Positions 58,023 through 64,000 of a stretch of DNA of 64,000 nt are shown in pieces. Made by a program: the position numbers and the translations under genes. The first letter of the stretch is position 1; each line of letters starts with the position of its first letter. Below the pieces are notes generated by a model. It made no database searches. It saw only the letters and a list, made by a program, of their open reading frames with translations, and was not told the origin of the DNA. This stretch comes from Linnemannia elongata (lineage: Eukaryota; Mortierellomycota; Mortierellomycetes; Mortierellales; Mortierellaceae), in assembly GCA_036320915.1 (NCBI GenBank), contig JAXBDG010000001.1, positions 1,798,001 through 1,862,000 on the forward strand. The letters are read 5' to 3'.

Positions 58023-61000
58023 ATGTTCCTTCAGCAAGGGAACCCGCTCTTCGGGGCAGTTCCCCCTCAGCCAACCGGTGATATCCAGGACCTCTTCATG
58101 TGCGAGTCCTACTTTGACGAATACACTACCACTGGCGCTCCCCTCGACGCTGCCGCAACAGTTGCCCTCCAACAACAACTCCAACAGCAGCAACAACAAC
58201 TCCAGCAACAACAACTCCTCCACCAGTTCACTCTCCAACAGCACCAACAACTCCAACAACAGCAGCAGCAACAACAACAACAGCAGCCTCAACTCTCTGC
58301 ATTTGAGCTCCAGCTTCAATCCTTCTTGACTTCAAACGCTGTCCAACAACAACAACTCCAACAACAGGCACAACAGCTCCAAGCACAGCAGGAACAGCAC
58401 CAGCTTCTCCTCAACTCCCAAACCCAGCTGGCTGCATTCCGCTGGGCCCTTGCCAATGCCAACGCTGCCAATGTGAATGTCAACCTCAATGCCACCACTT
58501 CTGCCCCTGTCAGTGCCGCTTCGTTTGCCGCCACTTCGCCCTCAGACTCGGCCGCATTTTTCAGCTCACCTGACCTCATGGCCTCCTCTCTCTCACCAGA
58601 GACCGATACCTTAATGCTGCCCACCTCCCCCGGCGCCTTCTCCTCCACCGAGGAGGGCCCCATGCTCTCCCCACTCCTCCTCGCTTCCCAGGCGTCTGCA
58701 GTCAAGATCAAGTCTGAAAAGACCACCCCTTCGTCCTCTCCCACAAAGTCGGCCAAGCGCCAGTCCTTAGACGATGGTGCCGAGACAGAGACGAAAGCTA
58801 CAACACCCACAGGCGCAAAGCGCACCAAAAAGACAACTGCTTCCACAAAGGCTGCTACTCCCTCAGCACCCAAGAAGCCAAGAGCCAAAAAGTCGTCCAA
58901 GACAGCTAGCTCTGACCAGAGTGACATGGAGATGTCTATCAGTTCTACAGCCTCGACAGCCTCGACACCTTCCCCACAGACATTGGCCCTTCAGTTGCCT
59001 GCCTCGTCCGCTGCCAGTACTACTACATCACTGGCCGCTGCTACCTCAGGAGTTTTAGGCGCCACGGATTTGAACGCCTCGTCGACTGCAGGGTTCTTCC
59101 AGACCTTGCTGCCCATGACCCCTACCGCCAACATGATATCGCCATCGACCCCTACCGGCGGATTGCCCTTCTCTCAGCCGCTTTGGAAGATGACTCCCGG
59201 AGTGGTTCTCCCCACCGCCTTGCCATTGCCAACTCCAGGATTTGACCCCTCGACATTTTCAGGACCCATCATGCCAGCATTGGACGGCTCATCGACGCAA
59301 CAGCAAGGAACCAACACGGCTGCCAACCCTGCCACTACCGCCGCTGCTGCCGCCGCCGCTGCTACGGCTGCCGCTACGGCTGCAGTCCAGGGACAACCTC
59401 AGACCCTCCAACAAAAGATCCCCATCACTCGTCTGAAGCCACCAGTATCAGGCACACCTGCTCCAGTACCACCAGCAGCTCAAGGACCTCAGCCAACCAA
59501 GCAACAAAAGAAGGTGGCCCACAACGCTATCGAGCGTCGATACCGCAACAACATTAACGACCGCATTAGCGATCTCAAGAACGTGGTTCCAGCGCTCTGC
59601 AACATCAAGACTAAGGACGAGAAAGATGATGAAGACGAGGATGATGATAAGGACGCAGATGGAGTCACCAAGGCAACCAAACTCAACAAGGCGACCATTT
59701 TGCGCAAGGCGACTGAGTACATCATTGTCCTTCAGAAGCGCGAGGCTGGAACCAAGGCTGAGAATGCTATTCTAAGACGACTATTGACTAGTTTGCCTGG
59801 AGGTGTCGAGCTTTTGGAGCAGCACCAAGCAGAGATTGCCAGCATTCGTGAGGAGGGTTCGCCAAGTCCCGAGTCGTCGTCAGAGGACTCTAACACTGAG
59901 CCTAGCACACCACCGCCCAGCAACGACAACGCCACCAGCACGACTTCAACTTCTGGAGCGTCGCGTGTCCTGATGGCCGTTTTCATGTGCGCCACCTTTT
60001 TCAGCTCACCCGAGGGCGGTTCTGGACATAACAGAGCATTGATGGACGACGGACAAGGAGAGGCTCGTGCCATGAGCTCTTCATTTGCCAGAGTCGTTCG
60101 TCAACCCTCAATGATCGAGACTGGAGCCTCCAGCAGCACATCCTGGAGCCCTCTTGGAGTTGTCGCTTGGGATGCCTGGGCAGCTCTCCGTACTATGCTG
60201 TTTATGGGATGCCTCATTGCCTTGGTCTGGCCTTCGTACTCTCGCCGCGGACCTTTCCCCCAGTCAAAGTTCCCCGTCATGCCCAAGTCTGCCTCACCCC
60301 ACCAAGTTTACACCACTCTGTCCGGTCTTGTCCCCAAGGTTATCCCTTCGTCCTACTTCCGCTTGTTCTTTGCCTTGTCGCTCGAGTTGTGGCGATGCCT
60401 CTGGATTCGCTTGGGTATTTACCCTGACCTGACCGATATGGTCCGCCCCGATATCTGGGCTCGCGTAGTCGAGGCTCAAATGTCTGGTGGAGCAGGCTCA
60501 TCTGTCAGTCGGTTCATGCTCCTCTACACCATTGTCCGCACCTTGGATGAGTACACCAATGCCCGTCGTCAGCCTCCTGCGCGTGTCTCTGCCACCGCCG
60601 CCCTTGCTTTTTACATCTCGATCCACAAGGCCGCCAAGCCCCTGGCCACCCTTGTCGCCCAGCAGTTTATGGAGTCTGCGCGGTACACTGCCAAGATCTC
60701 CGGCACTGGCCAGGACCGTTGGTTGGAGAGTATGCTCCAGGTCGATGTCGGAAGCGCTGCCTGGAATCGGAGTATCCTCGAAATTGAGAGCGCCATGTAT
60801 GGACGTGCCGACTACCCCCAGACGGAGGCTGTTCTCTTCCAGACCATGGCCCCTACTCTTGTTGTTGCTCAGACCCAGAGCGTCAGTGTCCTCCAGGATG
60901 CTTATGTTGATTGCATGTCCCGCCTAAACGCCTCTGTCCATGGTCAGGAGACCGCTACATCGTCGAGCCCTACCAAGTTTGACCAGGTCGTCCGCACGAC

Positions 61001-61910
61001 CATGCCTGGAACTCGTCACCACTGGTATGCCTTGGTCGGCAAGATCTCTGAGCTCTGGCTTTCCAAGGATGAGCACTCTGCTCAGTTGGGTGATCGCTTG
61101 ATGGCCCAGGTGATGACGATGCACCCTCGCCACCATCTGTCTGCCCGCTCCAACGACGATGACGATTCAAGCTTCCAGTTCTACGACCAGGTCATTGTCT
61201 ACTCTTTGCTCGAGTATGCATACTTGAGACGTGGTATGGCTGGACCTAGTGTCCGCTGTGGTGAGAAGGCATGGGCGCTCTTAAACGAACGTCGTCGTGC
61301 CAATGGTTCCAAGGCCCCCACTGGATTGAATGAGGTCGAAGATGAGGAGAATGACAAGGCCTTGTTGAGTGTCGCCTCCTTTGCGATGAACCTCACTGGA
61401 TTTGTCGAGATCAAGGCCCGTATCGGACTCTGGCGCGGTGTTGAGGCTCTTAGCAGTCTTGTCCAAAGACAGCGGACCGATAACGGCGAGTCGACAGCCC
61501 AGGATGACATGTCCCAGTCAGAGATCTTGGACCATATCCGGACCACGCTCTTGCCTCTCACGGTGCATCTGCGTCGGCAGTTGGATGATGAGTCGACGAC
61601 TATGCTGGCCATCATGCGGTTGGCTACTCGCTCGACGCGCTCTGCCTCTTTGCACCACAACAAGGGTACCTCCCCTCTCAGCCCCACAACCGTCGATTTT
61701 GACCCAGCGCTGCGGTTCTTGATTGACGTCGGGCGGGTTGCTTATGGCGCCTGGGAGGACGGTTCTGAGGGCTCAGATTCTGGTTGCGGAAGTGGCGGTG
61801 AGGAGGATCTTGATGGTTTCTCTTCATCCAAGAAGGCCGCTGCTGTGTCTGCTCTTGCCACCAAGAAGAGTGATGCCGAGAAGGCCTGGGAACTTTGCCA
61901 AGCATTGTAG
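58023..61910 (+). CDS. sre1: SREBP-type membrane-bound bHLH transcription factor (Sre1)
   Basis: Master regulator of sterol synthesis and, in fungi, of hypoxic growth; made as an ER membrane precursor and released by proteolysis. Single exon, 1295 aa. The N-terminal activation region is Gln-rich (~45-140), then Ser/Thr/Ala/Pro-rich. The bHLH spans ~495-575: KVAHNAIERRYRNNINDRISD carries the Tyr that marks SREBPs instead of Arg, allowing SRE binding. The loop has an unusual acidic insert (DEKDDEDEDDDKD), followed by KATILRKATEYI and a leucine zipper. Two membrane helices lie at about 646-663 and 722-740 with a ~60-residue luminal loop. The regulatory C-terminus (~750-1295) is helical and animal-like in length. 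Stop at 61910; AATAAA at 62024. Confidence 0.93.
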   Translation: MFLQQGNPLFGAVPPQPTGDIQDLFMCESYFDEYTTTGAPLDAAATVALQQQLQQQQQQLQQQQLLHQFTLQQHQQLQQQQQQQQQQQPQLSAFELQLQSFLTSNAVQQQQLQQQAQQLQAQQEQHQLLLNSQTQLAAFRWALANANAANVNVNLNATTSAPVSAASFAATSPSDSAAFFSSPDLMASSLSPETDTLMLPTSPGAFSSTEEGPMLSPLLLASQASAVKIKSEKTTPSSSPTKSAKRQSLDDGAETETKATTPTGAKRTKKTTASTKAATPSAPKKPRAKKSSKTASSDQSDMEMSISSTASTASTPSPQTLALQLPASSAASTTTSLAAATSGVLGATDLNASSTAGFFQTLLPMTPTANMISPSTPTGGLPFSQPLWKMTPGVVLPTALPLPTPGFDPSTFSGPIMPALDGSSTQQQGTNTAANPATTAAAAAAAATAAATAAVQGQPQTLQQKIPITRLKPPVSGTPAPVPPAAQGPQPTKQQKKVAHNAIERRYRNNINDRISDLKNVVPALCNIKTKDEKDDEDEDDDKDADGVTKATKLNKATILRKATEYIIVLQKREAGTKAENAILRRLLTSLPGGVELLEQHQAEIASIREEGSPSPESSSEDSNTEPSTPPPSNDNATSTTSTSGASRVLMAVFMCATFFSSPEGGSGHNRALMDDGQGEARAMSSSFARVVRQPSMIETGASSSTSWSPLGVVAWDAWAALRTMLFMGCLIALVWPSYSRRGPFPQSKFPVMPKSASPHQVYTTLSGLVPKVIPSSYFRLFFALSLELWRCLWIRLGIYPDLTDMVRPDIWARVVEAQMSGGAGSSVSRFMLLYTIVRTLDEYTNARRQPPARVSATAALAFYISIHKAAKPLATLVAQQFMESARYTAKISGTGQDRWLESMLQVDVGSAAWNRSILEIESAMYGRADYPQTEAVLFQTMAPTLVVAQTQSVSVLQDAYVDCMSRLNASVHGQETATSSSPTKFDQVVRTTMPGTRHHWYALVGKISELWLSKDEHSAQLGDRLMAQVMTMHPRHHLSARSNDDDDSSFQFYDQVIVYSLLEYAYLRRGMAGPSVRCGEKAWALLNERRRANGSKAPTGLNEVEDEENDKALLSVASFAMNLTGFVEIKARIGLWRGVEALSSLVQRQRTDNGESTAQDDMSQSEILDHIRTTLLPLTVHLRRQLDDESTTMLAIMRLATRSTRSASLHHNKGTSPLSPTTVDFDPALRFLIDVGRVAYGAWEDGSEGSDSGCGSGGEEDLDGFSSSKKAAAVSALATKKSDAEKAWELCQAL
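58171..58300 (+). repeat. CAG/CAA-rich poly-Gln coding tract in the SREBP gene
   Basis: Interrupted Gln runs mixed with Leu, encoded by mixed CAA and CAG codons, within the activation region. Confidence 0.85.
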
Positions 61911-62023
61911 ACATCGTGTTTTTTTTTTCGTTTCTTATTATATATCCTTCGCTATTTCATTCGTTTTTGTTCTCAACTGTAAACTTTTTATTCCTTCTCT
62001 ACCCCTTGTACTCCACAACAAAA

Positions 62024-62029
62024 AATAAA
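62024..62029 (+). terminator. poly(A) signal of the SREBP gene
   Basis: AATAAA 113 nt past the stop codon, in the 240-bp gap to the convergent Vip1 gene. Confidence 0.55.
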
Positions 62030-62150
62030 CGAGACCGTTCTCAACGATTGAATGAGCGGTATACTCCACAATGAACAACTACCGTGAAAAAATGTTAAAA
62101 AAAATGATAAATGCTAATTGATGAAAAGAAGTGCGTGGATGTGAACAAGC

Positions 62151-64000
62151 TTATTCCTTCGAGGTTGAAGCATCGCTGCAAGGAGAACGATCCATAAAAT
62201 GCAACTCGACACCATTAGTCCCCACAGGGGATCCAACAACCATCAAAGGCGCCTCCTCATCATGAATAAATTCTACCTCCTCCTCGCCCTCCTTCGCAAC
62301 AACCAACTTATGCCCTAACATCCGGCTCTCCCGGATCCGACGGTTGACGCTCTTGTACTTCGGGTTGCCGACCTGAGTCTTGTAGTACCGCAATGCGGCC
62401 TCGAGGGGGAGATGGTCAGTGAGGTTACGACGTGGCATGACGGAGAGACAGTGCTTGGAGTCCATTTGGAGGTCAAGGATGTTGGGATTTCCGGCGCCTT
62501 GGGAGAAACCGATGCGGAGGGAGTATTCTGAAGAGTGAGGGGATTGAGGGTTACCGGTGCCAGTAGCTGAAGGGGATGAGGATCCAGTGACTGGGGAGCC
62601 CAAGGGTGTACCGGGTCCGCTTCTCTCGTACAACTCGAACGTGATCTGCGTCAGATCTAGTATCAAAAATAAACCGTGCGGGTTGGTCAGTACTTTGTGG
62701 CAGGAAAATTGCCAAATGACTCCATTGCAGAACAGCGATACGATTACTTACAGTCAAGTTCTGGGATCTGGGATTTGCTGATACGGGTGGGGATGCCAGA
62801 CAGGTAAACAATGTTCAACAGAGTATGAACGTGCGACTCTATTATCAACAAAGCAAACGTCATAACCGTTAGTAAATGTCATCTCTACGTTCGTCACTAG
62901 CAGGTAAATCCAAGCAGTCAGTTTAGGATCAAGTCTGCTCATAAACTTACCCTTGGTAAAGTAGAGACGAGTGCAAGGAGTTGCAGACCTCTTAGCAGCT
63001 TCCAGATCCTCAACAATCTGCTTGATGAGCGGCAAACTGGTCAAAAGCCCAATCTCCAGCCGATCCTCCTCACTGATACCATACTCGAGCGGGGCCACGA
63101 AATCAAACAAAATCTTGGCCTTGGAGTAAAGATCCTTGATGGGCGCCATCCCTGTGCCAGCTTCCTTGTCCACAAAGATATTCTCCAAAAATGGTCGGTT
63201 ATGCAATGCATCATATTTCAAAGAATCATACAGCTCCGAAACCTTGGAGGGATCAAACTCGGTCCTGTCACCGTCAGCAAACTCGCCAAAGATCTTTTCC
63301 CACCGCTCAAAGAACAATGCAGGACTCTCATAGCAGCACCAAGTCTTCTGCATCGTCGCTGGGTCCAACCGCTTGAAATTCTTGCGCATGATATCCCGCA
63401 GAGTCCTCATCGACGCAATCATGCTCTGGATCAACTCGCCTGGATCGGCCTGACCCTTGGGCCAGTACTTCTCAATCTCCTTCGAGTCCGGTTGCAACAG
63501 TTCCCAGAGCTCCTTCTTGACAATATCCGTCTTTTCCTTGGCGGCGTTGCTATCATCCAGCATTTCCTTGCGGATCAAGAGCATGTCCTTAGGAACCTCG
63601 CGGATATCCAGGAAGCGCTGGGTAAATAGCTCAGCAGTAGCGCGGACGCGACGTTCGGAGGATGTAAAGATCTTGACATCGTCCAAAACGTTCTTGTTCA
63701 TGATCATCAAATCCTTGCGGAGGTTGTCACCCAAGTCCCTCGATTGGTATTTTGCCGCATGCGTGAACTATTACAATATGAACAAAATTAAACGCCGTTA
63801 GTCAATGTTGTATACAAGAGACAGAGTTAGGTGACCATTCAAGAGATAGTGACAACTGTCTTTACCTCGCCTCCCCACTTGACGATAATCTTGAGCTTGA
63901 CGGACTTGGAGTTACCCTCGGCATCCTTCGTGATGGAAGGCTTGACTTGGACCTTGGTTCCAGGGAGGTTCGACTTCTTGTCCAAAATATTCCTCAACAG
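62151..64000 (-). CDS. VIP1: inositol hexakisphosphate / diphosphoinositol-pentakisphosphate kinase Vip1/Asp1, C-terminal part
   Basis: PPIP5K family enzyme: an N-terminal kinase makes 1-diphosphoinositol phosphates and a C-terminal histidine-acid-phosphatase-like domain removes them. Only the last 514 residues are in the window; the kinase and the RHxDRTPK motif lie beyond 64000. Exons seen are 64000-63866, 63767-62951, 62838-62752 and 62656-62151. Recognisable stretches are VKWGGEFTHAAKYQSRDLGDN, YDALHNRPFLE, FVAPLEYGISEEDRLEIGLL and TRLYFTKESHVHTLLNIVYL; the last holds the conserved C-terminal SHVH of the phosphatase. ELDYLTQITFELYE lies across the last junction. A Ser/Pro/Gly insert follows that segment. 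Convergent with the SREBP gene. Confidence 0.93.

Overview
The window looks like nuclear DNA of a filamentous early-diverging fungus, most likely Mucoromycota and probably the Mortierella group. Genes carry several short spliceosomal introns (about 80-150 nt, GT..AG, TAG or CAG acceptors). Third codon positions in coding exons are C/G-rich, and the flanks are AT-, CT- and GA-rich with long A or T homopolymers. The gene set (SMN, SREBP, Spg1/Tem1, Gde1, Vip1, Avo2-like, tetraspanin) is typically fungal. The lineage is an inference from gene content; no marker locus is present. I saw no rRNA, tRNA, CRISPR array, transposon or prophage.

Layout, left to right: the 5' part of a putative mitochondrial precursor (-, cut by the window edge); ribosomal protein eS10 (+); a tetraspanin (+); TRM7/FTSJ1 tRNA methyltransferase (-), which shares a 308-bp promoter region with SMN (+); an Avo2-like ankyrin protein (+); a large TBC RabGAP (+); the septation GTPase Spg1/Tem1 (+), with very long introns and one GC-AG intron; a TM7S3/TM198-like membrane protein (-); a full-length ABCB/P-glycoprotein transporter (+); the SPX-ankyrin-GDPD phosphodiesterase Gde1 (+); an APC-family amino-acid permease with a very long disordered tail (-); a 1213-aa protein with an MLKL-like helical region, a Cys/His module and coiled coils (+); an unrecognised tail-anchored protein (-); a secreted protein with a 7-residue tandem repeat (+); a single-exon SREBP (+); and the C-terminal half of the inositol-pyrophosphate kinase Vip1/Asp1 (-, cut by the window edge).

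Most exon structures below were rebuilt by matching splice phase and family conservation. All complete models give an uninterrupted reading frame whose length is a multiple of three. The genes do not form one pathway, but there are links. Gde1 (SPX domain) and Vip1 (maker of the inositol pyrophosphates that SPX domains bind) both belong to phosphate sensing. Trm7 and SMN are RNA-metabolism genes read from one promoter. Avo2-like (TORC2), TBC and Spg1 are signalling and trafficking regulators in a row. The best candidates for something little described are the MLKL-like/Cys-His protein, the permease with its ~850-residue tail, and the SMN that lacks a Tudor domain.
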